A stretch of 64,000 nucleotides of DNA from Helicostylum pulchrum (Eukaryota; Mucoromycota; Mucoromycetes; Mucorales; Mucoraceae). How positions within the stretch are numbered: the stretch's first letter is position 1; each line of letters begins with the position of its first letter. The translations under genes and the position numbers were made by a program. The DNA lies in NCBI GenBank assembly GCA_025677825.1, contig JAIXMO010000062.1, positions 95,875-159,874 on the forward strand, read 5' to 3'. The notes below the pieces were generated by a model. It saw nothing but the letters and a program-made list of their open reading frames with translations, was not told the origin of the DNA and ran no database searches. Of this stretch, positions 42,941 to 57,336 are shown one piece after another.

Positions 42941-45900
42941 ATGTCGTCAAGTAGATATGAACAGTCTCCTGGTGGACAACAACCAGGTTACCAAGCACCT
43001 TCTGACAATAATTATCACTATAACAACGGACAAGGAGTTACAGGATCGACATCGATTGGTCGTCGTGCTACGACACTAGGCAGAGCGCCCACTCGTCGTA
43101 TTGTACCTGGAGCCAACTCGATCGCCAATGCCAGCCATAATATACAAAGAGGTCGTACGTTAATTCGACCCGACAGATATCAAGAACCACCACCGCTTTT
43201 AACAGGCAAGCCTACGTCCAGTCGTAGCGCATTTGATCCTTGGGTGTTATTTTCTCGTATTGTTACTTTTTGGGCTTTACCTCCCATGCTGAAAGCGTGT
43301 AAAATGGGTGATGCTAGTATGCAACAAGCTTGGAGAGAAAAAATGACCCTGTGTTTTTTAATTGCTTGTATGGGTGGGTTTGTTGCCTTTATTACAATTG
43401 GTTTAAACTCGGTTTTATGTCCCACTGATCAATCTAACAATCAACAAAACTATGCTTCTTATAATGATACAGCTACTGCACGTAAGTTTTTTTATCTCTT
43501 TTCATTATGTGTTTTTTTTTATTTTAACACCCCCTTTTTTTTATTATTATGTAGCCAATTTAGTTGGTATTTTGGGCTGGCAATTTAATGTAACGGATGC
43601 ACAACTAAATGGAAGTCTTGATTTTGCTCAGTTGGCAAGTGTTCCTGGTACAGATATTACCAACCAGTTTAATCATGGTGCAAATATTCCTCAGTGTACA
43701 AATCCTGGTAACGATATCACTTTAACGTTTAAAGCTATTACCACAGTACCTTGTACTGCCAGTAGTGGTTTCACAGGGTGTCTTAATGGAGAAATCAATA
43801 CAGCTAATTTGGAGGGTGTATTAGGTTTAAAGAATTCTACTCGTCAAGTTGGTTTTGACTGGATTCAATTTGCTCAATTCAATTTAACAAACTATATTGT
43901 GGTCGATGGTAACGTTTTAAATATGGACCCTTATATTCGCTTAAACCCTGTACCTATCCCTAACGATGCGCTTGATGTCTTGATTCGTGGTTTGATTAGT
44001 AACTCCTTTGCTGAAGGTGGAAGAGATGGTACAAAGATGTTCTTTAGAAGACCTGAATTTAAAGCGGCTGTCAATTGTTTGGTGCAAAAGTATCGTGCAG
44101 GCCATATCGATAAAAAGACTACAGGTTGTTTTGTTTCTTCCATCGTCTTGGTCGCTGCTTTAGCGATTGTTTTGTCCATTGTATTAATTCGTTTCTTTAT
44201 GGCCTTGATTTTCTCGTGGTTTCTCTCGAAAAAATTGTCTCGTACACCTCCTCCTGCTCCTCGTAATGCGGCGTCGCTCTCTGGTAACAATACAATGGAA
44301 ATGTCTGATATTAAAGGAGTCGGTATGCAACGCATGGATTCTGCTAGTACTTTGTCTCCTGCCAATACCGCTGCTATGAACCAACGTATGCAAATTGGTA
44401 ATGATCTCTATACTGTGCTTTTAATTACGTGTTATTCCGAGAATACAGAAGGTATTGCCGCTACTGTAGAGTCTTTATCTGCCACTGATTACCCCGATGA
44501 TCGTAAATTATTGTTCTTGATTGCTGATGGTGTTATTACGGGTCATGGTGAAACCATGTCTACTCCTGATATGTGTTTATCCTTGATTACATTTGATGAA
44601 AGTAATCCTGCTGCAAAGAATCCTGAATCCGTGCCTTATATTGCTGTAGCTGTTGGTTCCAAGCAATTTAACCAAGCTAAAGTATACGCTGGGCACTATG
44701 TTTGTAAAGGTCACAAAGTACCCTTGATTTTAGTGGTGAAGAGTGGTAACCCGGATGAACAAGGAAAACCCAAGCCTGGTAATCGTGGTAAACGTGATTC
44801 TCAGCTCATCTTGATGAACTTCTTTAGTAGAGTAACCTATAATGATCGTATGACACCTCTTGACTATGAATTATTCCGAAAAATTAACATGCTTATGGGC
44901 GTCACACCGGATTACTTCGAATTGGTTTTAATGGTGGATGCTGATACCAAAGTATACCCTACATCAATGAGAATCTTGGTGAATTGTATGGTAAATGATA
45001 ATATGATTATGGGTTTATGTGGAGAAACCAAAATTGCAAACAAGCGTGATTCGTGGGTAACTGCTATCCAAGTGTACGAGTACTTTATTTCTCATCATAT
45101 GGCTAAAGGTTTTGAATCAGTGTTTGGTGGTGTTACGTGTTTACCTGGTTGTTTCTGTATGTATCGTTTAAAGGCGCGTAAAGGTGACGGAGATTGGGTC
45201 CCCATTATCACCAAACCCGAAATTGTTCAAGAATACTCTTCTAATACCATTGATACCCTGCATCAAAAGAATTTATTGCTTCTTGGTGAAGATCGTTTCT
45301 TGACCACGCTTATGCTTCGTAATTTCCCCTTCCGTAAAATGGTGTTCACACCGCAAGCTGTTTGTAAAACTGTTGTGCCTGATGAATTCGCTGTCTTGTT
45401 ATCGCAACGTCGTCGTTGGATTAATTCTACCATTCATAATTTGATGGAGTTGGTATTGGTTCGTAACTTGTGTGGTACGTTTTGTTTCTCCATGCAGTTT
45501 GTGGTTTTGATGGATTTGGTGGGTACGTTGACTTTACCTGTGGCTATTATCTTGACTGTGGTCTTGATTGTGAATATGGCCAAGACACCGATTACCAGTT
45601 TTAACAATGCGATGCCTCTCATCTTGCTGATTATTGTGTTGTTCTCACCGGCGCTTTTGATTTTGATTACGACACGTAAATGGGTTTATTTAATGTGGAT
45701 GTTGGTTTATTTATGTGCTTTGCCTATTTGGAATTTTGTTTTGCCTGTTTATGCCTTCTGGCATTTCGACGATTTCTCATGGGGAGAAACGCGTAAGGTG
45801 GAAGGAGAAACAAAAGAAGATCATTCAAAGAAAGATGGTGTGTTTGATCCTTCCAAGGTTCCTTTGAAGCGTTGGGAAGATTATGAGCGTAAGCGAGTTA

Positions 45901-46412
45901 GAGCAAACAAGAGACGTGAGCGTAAAGAAAGACAAATACGTGAGATGGGACCTACGCATTTAATGCATACCATGGCCCCCTCAGAAGAAGAAGAGTCAAG
46001 GCGCGGATTATTAGGTGGAGGTGGTGATGATGATGATTCAATCTCTCAAATGTCTTATCAATCTACTACAGCCGCTACACCCTCGCATTACTTTGATCCC
46101 TCAAAGGAAGCACCTGCTAAGGCAGGATCTGGATATTACCCAACTTATAGACCTCAGTCCATGGCTCCTAATCCCATGCCTAAAAACAATATACCATTAG
46201 AACCTACTCCAACTGCTACAGGTCCTTGGGGTGTTCAACAAAACTATAGTTCTGCTCAACCTCATCTTCGTCAACCCACTTCGCCTATGGGCGGTCCCAG
46301 AAGTCCTCAACCCATGAATCCTCAACAGCAAATGGGTGGGCCTCAACAACAAATGGGTCCTCAAGGTCAATATGCTAGTCCATCTAATCAAGGTCCTTAT
46401 CAAGGCTTTTAG
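42941..46412 (+). CDS. CHS3: Chitin synthase, class IV (CHS3-like)
   Basis: Exons 42941-43481 and 43555-46412 (73-nt intron) give 1132 residues. The N-terminal cytosolic part is Gln/Gly/Arg-rich, then FDPWVLFSRIVTFWALPPML precedes the first membrane spans. The catalytic part includes VLMVDADTKVYPTSM near residue 640, LLGEDRFLTTLMLR near 757 and the signature QRRRW near 798 (family 2 glycosyltransferase). Several spans follow (LPVAIILTVVLIVNMA, LILLIIVLFSPALLILI, WMLVYLCALPIWNFVL). No myosin motor is present, so it is not class V. The C-terminal tail is long and Gln/Pro-rich with repeated PQQQMG units. The enzyme uses UDP-GlcNAc to make chitin at the plasma membrane; class IV members usually need chitosome trafficking and anchoring at septa. 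A BNI4-like anchor candidate lies 9 kb downstream. Confidence 0.95.
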
Positions 46413-47801
46413 AAAAAAAAAACTTGTTTATATATATAAATTTTTATCTTTTTTTTTATATAATTTTCTTGTATCTTTTTATACACTTCCAATTTTTTAT
46501 ATCTGTTTTTTTTTTCACTAAAAAAAAAACTATCATTGACCCCAAAAAAAAATCATATTGTAATTTATTAAAACAAGTATACATCATAATCAACTTTCGT
46601 GTTTTTAGTTGTTTGATATATAAATATGCAGTAGAGAGGGAAGATCCTCTTTTGTGCGGCTTTAGTCGCTGTTATAATTTGATTAAAAAATGCATGATTA
46701 GTTGCGATTATGATAAAACGTCTAAATCGAAACAGATTTTTTTTTTTTTACTTTCCCCTTGTGTGATAATACGTGTATCGAGTAAATGACGATGTATGTA
46801 ATTTAAATCTTGCAAGGTTGTCAATATGCAAGTTAATCCATTTAGAACATTTCAATTGTTGAGCTAAAATTTACTCATGACGTTTTTTTTTTAAAAAAAA
46901 GGGGAATTGAAAGCTAAGCTTTTCCCTTTTTATAGATCTTTGTTAGTAGCATGTTATATGAGAGCGAAAGTTTGATAAATTAAATGTAACTATTTTTTTG
47001 TTAGTGTTGATGAAAGAAAATTTATTTGATGCATATAAAAGATGTTTTGCATACATCAGTTCAATTGCTTATAATGCATCTTTCTTTGTCTTCTAGATAC
47101 ATCCATCGAAGCTTTTATACATGTTTTTTTTTGTTAATTACAAATAGTATATAAAATAGGTTGATAAACAAGATCATTTGTATATTTACTAATCTATTTT
47201 TTTAAAAAAATAAAAGGTGAGTATAGAAGAGATATATATCTTTTATGATTATTCGATCCGAGATTTGTTTTGAGCGTCATATGGATCAACAAATTCTAGG
47301 TCGATAATTAAATATAACCGAAATATAGTGCCCTTGAAACTTTGGGATTTTTTTTTTTTTACGCTGTAAATGTAATTAAAAAAGTAACTTGAAAAGGAGA
47401 CTATGGTTAATCGAAATTGATAAACTACCTAAGAGTACTGGAGTCGAGTCCTTTTGCTTATGTAAGGCCGATTATGAACCTTTTTTATGGCCCGTTTTTT
47501 TTTTCTTGGCTATTACAAGGAGGGAGAAGAGCGTATTTGAATTGGGTCTACGGTTCCCTATCAAAGAAGTGATTTTATCGTCTTGAACTTTCGATACTTG
47601 ATGTGTAATACTCAAAGAACTAAATTCGACGCATTGTATATTCATTACAAGTTTGTTGCACAAAGGTAAAGAATCGCATCACACTAAATAGAAGTGAAAT
47701 AAATATACACGCCAAAAAAAAAAGAACATTGACACCAACGCATTTTTTTTTTTCCAAATAAACACATTTTAAAACTAAAAATCATGGTTAAACCTTGGGG
47801 G
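46413..47801. other. AT-rich intergenic region after chitin synthase
   Basis: This holds the 3' UTR followed by AT-rich sequence. I see no coding or RNA gene. Open stretches near 46424 and 47389 have translations typical of chance frames. Confidence 0.5.
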
Positions 47802-48196
47802 ATTCTTGATACACGGTTCAATTCGCACAGTCGATCCAGAAAAGTGTGACGTATTTATTCCTTTTTCAACTTGGTTTTAGGTATCGAATCTTACGTGTTG
47901 GAACAATATAAATCATACATATATAATAAAAATAATTAACTAATGTATAAAGACTAGTATTTATGAAGTAAATAGTAATACAATTTGTCACGATGAGAAA
48001 ATTGACCTATTTTATCATCCCCATCTTTTTTTTATCCAGTCCTTTTTCTTTTACCTTTACAACTTTGTTTCGTTTTTGTTTTTCGTTTTTTATGTTCGTC
48101 CTATACGGTTCTTCTTAGAGTAACGGTTATCTATAAAGATATGTAATATGTCAGACTTTTTTAATCGACCGTGTAAATTAACCGTGCATCGAGAAT
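47802..48196 (+). repeat. Family leader cassette, copy 8, bounded by inverted repeats
   Basis: The outer arm at 47802-47834 (ATTCTTGATACACGGTTC...) pairs with the inverted arm at 48165-48196. There are five differences, all transitions, and one single-base gap. Between them are CAACTTGGTTTTAG, GTATTTATGAAGTAAATAG, CCTATTTTATCATCC and a T-rich tract. The core ATACGGTTCTTCTTAGAGTA lies at about 48101. The span is 395 bp. This is the best-preserved cassette border in the window. Confidence 0.65.
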
Positions 48197-48229
48197 TTGC
48201 CGTAAACCTATATTAAACGAAGGTATAAG

Positions 48230-49107
48230 CGATTCCCAACCTCTTTACTACACATATTTAACTAAAGTTTTAAATTCGAACCCATTTAAGGACTGGAGTA
48301 ACATGAATATGATTGAAAGCTTGAGTCACAATTTTAGCTTTCGTGATTCTATTAAAAAACTTAACAGAATTCTGGAGCTCAAAAGCACAGCTAAGGTTGT
48401 GTGGCATCTGAAGCCATTGATTCAGGACCTGTGCTAACCATTATCAATAACAATATTTCGGAACAAAAGAGATGTATTCAAAAACAATCAGGAGCGTCTG
48501 TTAGAGATGATATATTGGACCAAGGATATAGAGATGCAGAAACTAGCTTAGCTAGTGAACAACCAAATACTAGCACTGTGGTGTACAAAACCGAAGTATC
48601 TGCAGCGTCTGGGACATCTGAGGCACACGGAGAAATTGAAGAGCTGGAGCCACCTAAACGCAAAAAAACGAAAAGCTATACATTTAAAGGAGTTTAAAGC
48701 ACTTTGCAAACCAGAACAGTTAAAGAAGTTAACAGAATCCTAGTAAATATGAATACAATATTATTTAAATAATTAAAACTAATAAACACTCCCTTTTTTT
48801 TTATTTATTCAGCATCACCGAAATCAATGATATTTTTATTTGTGAAGACAAGCCTACGGAGGCCGAGTCGGTAAAAGATATTACAAAAACAAGAAAGCTC
48901 CAAATGACTTTTGACATTTATGATTCCGATTCGACAGCAGCGTATCAAGTACAGAGTCAGATGTAAAAGAAGACTGGAAAGAAAGAGAATAGAGAAACCA
49001 GAATCAAAGAAAAAGTAGATGAAGCCATCAATTCGTTGAATGAGCAATGCAGAAATGATTATGTGTCTACTGACTGGGAAGACAATGCCTTCGCCAATAA
49101 TAACTAA
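48230..49107 (+). pseudogene. Broken member of the dispersed gene family, copy 8
   Basis: Coding blocks follow the cassette. They are MNMIESLSHNFSFRDSIKKL (about 48303-48400), then VASEAIDSGPVLTIINNNIS through HGEIEELEPPKRKKTKSYTF to TAA at 48697. A block from about 48811 reads TEINDIFICEDKPTEAESVK and onward, with one in-frame TAA at about 48966, to VDEAINSLNEQCRNDYVSTD and a stop at about 49107. The products are hydrophilic and rich in Glu and Lys, without a recognised domain. The link to the family rests mainly on the leader cassette. It may be a different gene body captured by the same leader. Confidence 0.4.
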
Positions 49108-49417
49108 GTGATGAATCTTTTACTTAACGGTGAACTTTGGATATATAAAAAAGGTGTCTTTTAACTATTTTTTTTTTATCATCGTTATTATTATAATCAA
49201 ATAAAATCCATCTCATACTCAATTGATCCTACTATCAATCACATATTCATCTTAAATCATTCACGACAACCCAAATATCCAAATGCGACAAGTGAAAACT
49301 CGAATCGCGACAAGCGAGATTTCAATTCGCGACAATTTGATGTATACAAGAAAATATAAGCATTTTTATTTTTCGTTTTTATCGTTTTACGCCTCGATTA
49401 TACATAGAGCAACTCTA
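49108..49417. other. Promoter region of the ERV41-like gene
   Basis: The stretch has AT-rich sequence with a T run at about 49168, and repeated CGCGACAA motifs at about 49305-49335. No gene is seen. Confidence 0.4.
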
Positions 49418-50968
49418 ATGTCGTTACGTAAACTCGCTGATACAGCTAAATCTTTTGACGCGTTTCCTAAAGTTGAAGATGATAACCAGCAGCGAAGTGA
49501 GAAAGGTGGGTTTCTGACTGTCATCGTTGCTCTTTGCTTATTCTTGTTGACCATGAGTGAGTTTTCCGAGTAAGTAAAAAAAAAAAAAAAAAAAGCTCAT
49601 CTTGTACCTTTTTTTATATTGAACCAGTTTTTTTTTTACAGTTACCGTAAATTCCACGCCAATTATAAGTTTTTAGTTGATCATGCTGTTGATACAAAGA
49701 TGCAAATTAATATTGATACAACAATAGCAATGCCTTGTCCTTGTAAGTTTGATATATATACTCGCTGTAAAAAAAAGCGTCGAAATTCTTATTATTATAT
49801 TATAGCTTTAATGATTCATGTTATTGACGCAACTGGACAACGTACTCAACTCACTGGTAGTTTGAAACTTATTCCTGTTAGTATTACTATAAAAAAAAGG
49901 GGAAGAGTATAGTGAATTAATGCTTTAATATATTAGGCTGAATTCTCTGCTGGTACAGCGACCAAGTACAAGTAAGGAAGATGTGTACAATGGACTTGGT
50001 ATTTTTTTTTTGTTCTAATTTCAATATAGGCAAACTGATGATCCCAAATATATCCATGAAATTATTCAAGCTGCAAGTGGAAAGCCTTATGATCATAGTG
50101 TTGCTCGTAAGTTATTTTTTATACACAGCGAATTGGATCAATTATAACGATTATTGCTAGGTGATATGGGTGCGTGTAGAATATACGGATCACTTCAAGT
50201 GAATAAGGTTGCTTCCAATCTTCATATTACTTCTGATGGTCATGGTTATGGTAATTATAAGGTTTTTATCTTTTTCTTCTTTTTTTTTAAACGTTTAATC
50301 TATTATAGCTACTGGCGTTCATACAAGTCATGACCGTAAAGTATTCTTTAACCAAAGAGTCCCCCCCCCCCCCAGAAAAAAAATGATACTTATTATATTT
50401 TTTAGTTCTTAATTTTACTCATCGTATTGACGAATTTTCGTTTGGTAAATTGTATCCAAATTTAATTAATCCATTGGATAATAGTATTGAACTTTCAGAA
50501 AGTAGTAAGTATATTAAAAGTGAGGAGAAAGAGAAAGGAGACTTATTTCGATTACTAGATTTTGAAATCTTCCAATATACTATCTCTGTTGTAAGTAGGA
50601 TATAATATATAATATATGACGTATATGCTAACATATAAAAAAAAAAGGTACCTACTTCTTATATTGATCGTAAAGGAAATTATTTGGAAACAAATCAGTA
50701 TGCAGTTACAGATATGCATAAAACGTTCAGAGAAGGACAAGCGGTCCCTGGTATTTTCTTTCGGTACGAAATGGAACCCATTACAGTTCAGATCAGTGAA
50801 GTGCGTAATCAATCATTTATGCATTTCTTGGTAAGGTTATGTGGTATTTTAGGTGGGTCTGTTGTTACAGTAGGGGCTCTGTATAGAACAATTAATTTTG
50901 TCATGACTGGTGGAAGAGAAGATCCTAAACTCTATACACCCGTACACAATATGATGAAAGGAGTTTAA
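49418..50968 (+). CDS. ERV41: ERV41/ERGIC2-like ER-Golgi transport protein
   Basis: Nine exons (49418-49569, 49642-49742, 49806-49876, 49937-49971, 50030-50106, 50161-50250, 50309-50335, 50406-50590, 50648-50968) keep one frame and give 352 residues. The N-terminus has LADTAKSFDAFPKVEDD then a membrane span (GFLTVIVALCLFLLTMSEFS). The lumenal part includes VDTKMQINIDTTIAMPC, ACRIYGSLQVNKVASNLHIT and HRIDEFSFGKLYP. VVPTSYIDRKGNYLETNQYA and FFRYEMEPITVQISE follow, and a second span lies near the C-terminus (LVRLCGILGGSVVTVGALYR). Erv41 with Erv46 cycles in COPII/COPI vesicles and retrieves escaped ER proteins. A 54-nt segment of exon 8 (50505-50558) may be a further in-frame intron, which would shorten it to 334 residues. 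Very short exons (27 and 35 nt) are present. Confidence 0.93.
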
Positions 50969-51027
50969 ACAATAAAGTGTTGGAAATACAACGAATTTTC
51001 CCTTTTTTATTATATGTTTAGTCTTAT

Positions 51028-53502
<2,475 letters not shown>

Positions 53503-53800
53503 AGTTACTTGAGGGGAGAAAAAAAGCAAAAAAAAAAAAAAAGTAGTTTTTTTAAAAAAGAAAAAAGGAAATAAAAGAAGCTGTGGAAAATAAAATTAAA
53601 CTGTGTGTATTACTACGAAAACCGATACAAAGGAAAAAAATGATCACCAAACTGCTACCCAGTCACATGCTTAATTATTTCAAAATCATCACGAATCATT
53701 TTTTATTGTTCTTTCAAAGAATATAGTGTGTTTCTCTCCTCTTTACAGACTGAATTAAACCAAAGTAGGAGAAAACAACGGTAGTTTTAAAAAGCACTAT

Positions 53801-54672
53801 TTAATCTTTCTTTCTAAGTGGTTTCTTTTTTCTGGATTTTATAGTTGAATCACCTAGTTTACGTTTTTTAAAGGTTACTTGTTCCTTTTCTTCTTCATCA
53901 ATTGGGATAGCCAATTCCTTTTCTTTAATTTTAAAAGTGTGCAAGTCTTCTTCATCCTCGTCATCGTCTTGAAATTGAGCTGATTGGTCATGCGTTGCTT
54001 TTACGTTTGTTTTATCATCTTTATTTGGATCATTATTGGTTTGTGCAAATGCAGGCTGTGACACAACTGTCTCCCATTCGCCTACTTTGGCAATCTCTGT
54101 ATTCACTGCCCATTCCTCCCGTCCTTCCACTGCTGCGGGTGGCGTCTGTTGTGATTCTTCCAAGGCCTGTTGGCGTAATTCTTCAATTGTAGGTACTGTA
54201 GGATCTACGTAATAATCTGTAGTCTTTCTCGTAGTTGTTGTCGTCGGTACATATGCTATTCCCATTGCTTTTGCAGCTGCCTATTCGCTTACATGTTAGT
54301 ACTATTCAGTTTTTAACTGTTACATTTACTTACCCTCTCTATACGTTCTAGTTCTATTCTGACATCTTCGGCTTCTTCAATATCCTTTCTTCCTTTTGAA
54401 TAAACACCTCGTAAAAACCTTTCTACTTGATCTTTGTGCGATCTACCATTGTCATGAAGTGAAATGGACTACAAGCAAGTTACGATGAAAGTTTTTTTTT
54501 TTTTTTTAATAAGATAGTTGGAAATACTTACTGGCTTGTTATTAGCGACGTATTTTTTACAGTATTTACACCAGTGACGTTGCTGAGAGACCCAGTAGTC
54601 GGCCCTATAGCAGTACAAACCCAAAGGTTAGTTAGAGTGCATGGTTTTTTATTCGTGAGTGAAAGCTTACAT
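53801..54672 (-). CDS. WBP4/FBP21-like U1-type zinc-finger splicing protein
   Basis: The model has exon 1 ending at 54671, then 54532-54604, 54334-54468 and 53801-54280, giving 229 residues. The ATG is split by the first intron: AT at 54672-54671 and G at 54604. The start MADYWVSQQRHWCKYCKKYV runs into VANNKPSISLHDNGRSHKDQ, a U1/matrin-type C2H2 finger (C-x2-C...H-x5-H) as in WBP4. A helical segment (EAEDVRIELERIERAAAKA) follows. The tail is acidic, then Lys-rich (FKKRKLGDSTIKSRKKKPLR), likely a nuclear signal. No WW domains are present, unlike animal WBP4. It probably acts in the spliceosome. The split start is the only way found to open the conserved first residues with Met. Confidence 0.85.
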
Positions 54673-55519
54673 TGTTGAAATAAAGAAGAAAAAAAAAAGG
54701 CAAGCCCTACAAATTCATATTTCCTACTTTTTTTTTTAAAAGTCCACCAGACCAATAAACGGGTTTACATCAGAGAGTGATTTTTATATCCCTACTTGGC
54801 TTAACCTTACAGCTGTCCATTGGATTTAGTTAAATAGATCTATACTAATAAGTGTATTGAAGATGATAATAAGAGATATGATACGTAGAGTACGTATACG
54901 TGTGTGTGCGTGAAAACTGTTTATTATGTTACGTAGTTCAATATGCACAGCGGTTTCTTTAAGAAGAAGCATAAAATAGATATTCTATTTGCTCACGTGA
55001 TCTATTCATTTTTAGACAGGAAGTACTACACCTTTTTTTACAAGCTAATTATAATTATACATACTAAAAAGTAAATTGTAATATATTAATTTTTAAAAAA
55101 AAAGGAATCTTTGTATACCAGGGTTGGGGGTGTACAAGTGCATGATGCTTGGGGTTTAGCAAGTGAATAGATAAGGTATACGTTTGACTCCAAAAAAAGG
55201 TTAAATTCTTTGTTGTGGTATGACGAAAAAGAAGTATAGTATAGTATAGTATAGTAAACAAGGGCTTGTAAAAATAAAAATAACAAACAGCATATTATAT
55301 CAAGGCGAAACGTACGCTTAAAATCAGTTTCACACAAACTGTAAAGAACGAGTTTTTGAGAAAGGTCTATTAATAATAAAATATCGTACCATGTTGTTTT
55401 ATCAGCCTATTTAGTAATAGATCTAAAATAAGCAATTAAACTAGTGGGTAGGTGGTAAGGGATCTACAAAAGTATAATAGCAAAGAGAGAGAAGAAACAG
55501 AAGAAAGTGTTTATTATTA
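54673..55519. other. Intergenic region with a pentanucleotide repeat
   Basis: AT-rich sequence contains a TATAG repeat at about 55235-55256. It includes the 5' side of the WBP4-like gene and the 3' side of the BNI4-like gene. Open stretches near 55064-55337 look accidental. Confidence 0.5.
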
Positions 55520-57336
55520 TTACAAGAAGAAATGAGTATATTGTCTACTTTCAACGTGAACTTCCATATCAGTGAGTTTGTATTCATTCAACTCTTGCTT
55601 GATTTTCATTGCCATGATAGGAGTTAATTTTTGACAAGTAGCATTTGTATCACAACGACGATCATAGTCAGCAGGAGCAAAAGTTTCATGAACTTGAATT
55701 GTACTACAAAATTGAATTCTTCTGGTTTCCATTACTAGAGAACTTGTTGAAGAAGAAGCAGGTCTTAATTTAGGAGAACCGTGTAAGCCTAAACCAAAGT
55801 GAAGGCCTAATGCTTTCTTGCTGTTAGAAGAGAGGTAATCTTCATCAGAGTTGTTTCTTACTACTACTTTAGAAGAAGAAGAAGTAGAAGGTGTAGGTGA
55901 TGGTAAGCCAGATTCTGGTAAATGAACAAAACTTCTTTGCTGCTGCTGCTGCTGCTGCTGAGGAGGGGGTAATCTGGTAAATGAAGAACGTGATGATATA
56001 ACGGAATTGGGTGAATCAGGAGTTATATTATTGTTACTATTACTATTATTTGTAGAACGAGCTAAAATATAATACACGTAAATTTTTAGTACGTGTTATG
56101 CAGTGCAATAAAAGATGATGCAATATTTACCTTTTAATCCACCTTTTCGTACATCCACTCTTAATTCAGGTCTCTTTTCTTTCTTTTTATTATCTTCCAT
56201 CACAATTTGACGCAAGTCACCTGATGAATGACGTCTTGCTTCTTGTGGACTCTTTTTTGGTGTAGTTGATTGTGTGGGTGTAGGTGCAGGTGGTGTGGGT
56301 TTAACTTGTATTTCATTTGTACTAGCACCTTTTTGAAACAAACTAGAAAGTGAAGCAATAGATCTACGTCTAAAAGACATGCGTGGTTGTTGTTCTTCTT
56401 TTGATAGTGGAGATGGTTCAGTAACAGCAGAAATGGAAGATGAAATAGAAGAGTTTGAACCGTTTCTTTCAGATAGCGAATCAAGGTTATTTGATTTCAA
56501 GTTGTTCATACTAAATACTTTACGAAGCTTTTTTGATAGAGATAATTTGGTATTCATTGACATGTCAGATTGCATTGACATTGCAGATGTAGTAGATGTA
56601 ACTGAAGGTCTTCGTTCGCTATTTAATGTAATTACACTACGCCGTCTCACATTTTCGATACAAGGTGATTTATTTGATAATGTAGAAGAAACTGAAGAAG
56701 ATGGTATTGGTTGTTGTTTTTGTTTCTGTTGTTGTTGAGGCTTTCTTGGTCGCGCATTATTAATAATAGGTGTAGATGTAGATTTTTGTAATTGTATTTG
56801 AGAACTTGTGCTTGATGTATTACTTGTTACTCTTGTACGTGGTCGTTGTTTCTTTTGTTGTTGTTGTTGTAATTGTTGTTGATGATAATAAGCAACATTC
56901 TTATTATATTGACCTTGTTGTTGTTGTTGTTGTTGTTGTTGAGGCTACACATGAACACGTTTTTAAGTTTAGTAAAAAAAAAATTGGGTGGTAAAAAAAA
57001 TAATGAAATTTACTGCTATTAACCAATTAAATAAAAAATAAAAAGAAAGTGCATAAAAAAATGTTTATAAATAACCCAATAACCAAAAATGGAGTGTTTG
57101 TACAACTATGGGTGAATAAGGCGCGAAAATAATAATAATAGGCGGAGTGGGAGTGGGGGGAGGGGCATTTAATAATAAAAAGGAGTGAACAAAAAAAAAA
57201 AAAGAAAAAAAATTACCTGGTGATGGTGATCAAATCTTAGTGAACCTGATAAATACGTTGCCAAGGCAACATCGTCATCCTCTGTTTGTTGATTTTGTTG
57301 TAATAAGACTGGTTTATGTTGAATTGTAGTTGCCAT
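55520..57336 (-). CDS. BNI4-like bud-neck/septum scaffold (PP1-binding)
   Basis: Exons 57217-57336, 56131-56944 and 55520-56061 give 491 residues. Most of the protein is low complexity: a poly-Gln stretch, Ser-rich basic segments (RRRSVITLNSERRPS, SFRRRSIASLSSLFQK) and another Gln run. The last 70 residues are conserved in type. RRIQFCSTIQVHETFAPADY is followed by CQKLTPIMAMKIKQELNEYK and MEVHVESRQYTHFF. This tail matches my memory of fungal Bni4 C-termini, with RIQF as the RVxF docking motif for protein phosphatase 1 (Glc7). Bni4 tethers chitin synthase III to septins in yeast. The 272-nt first intron is unusually long. The assignment rests mainly on the tail. Confidence 0.75.
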
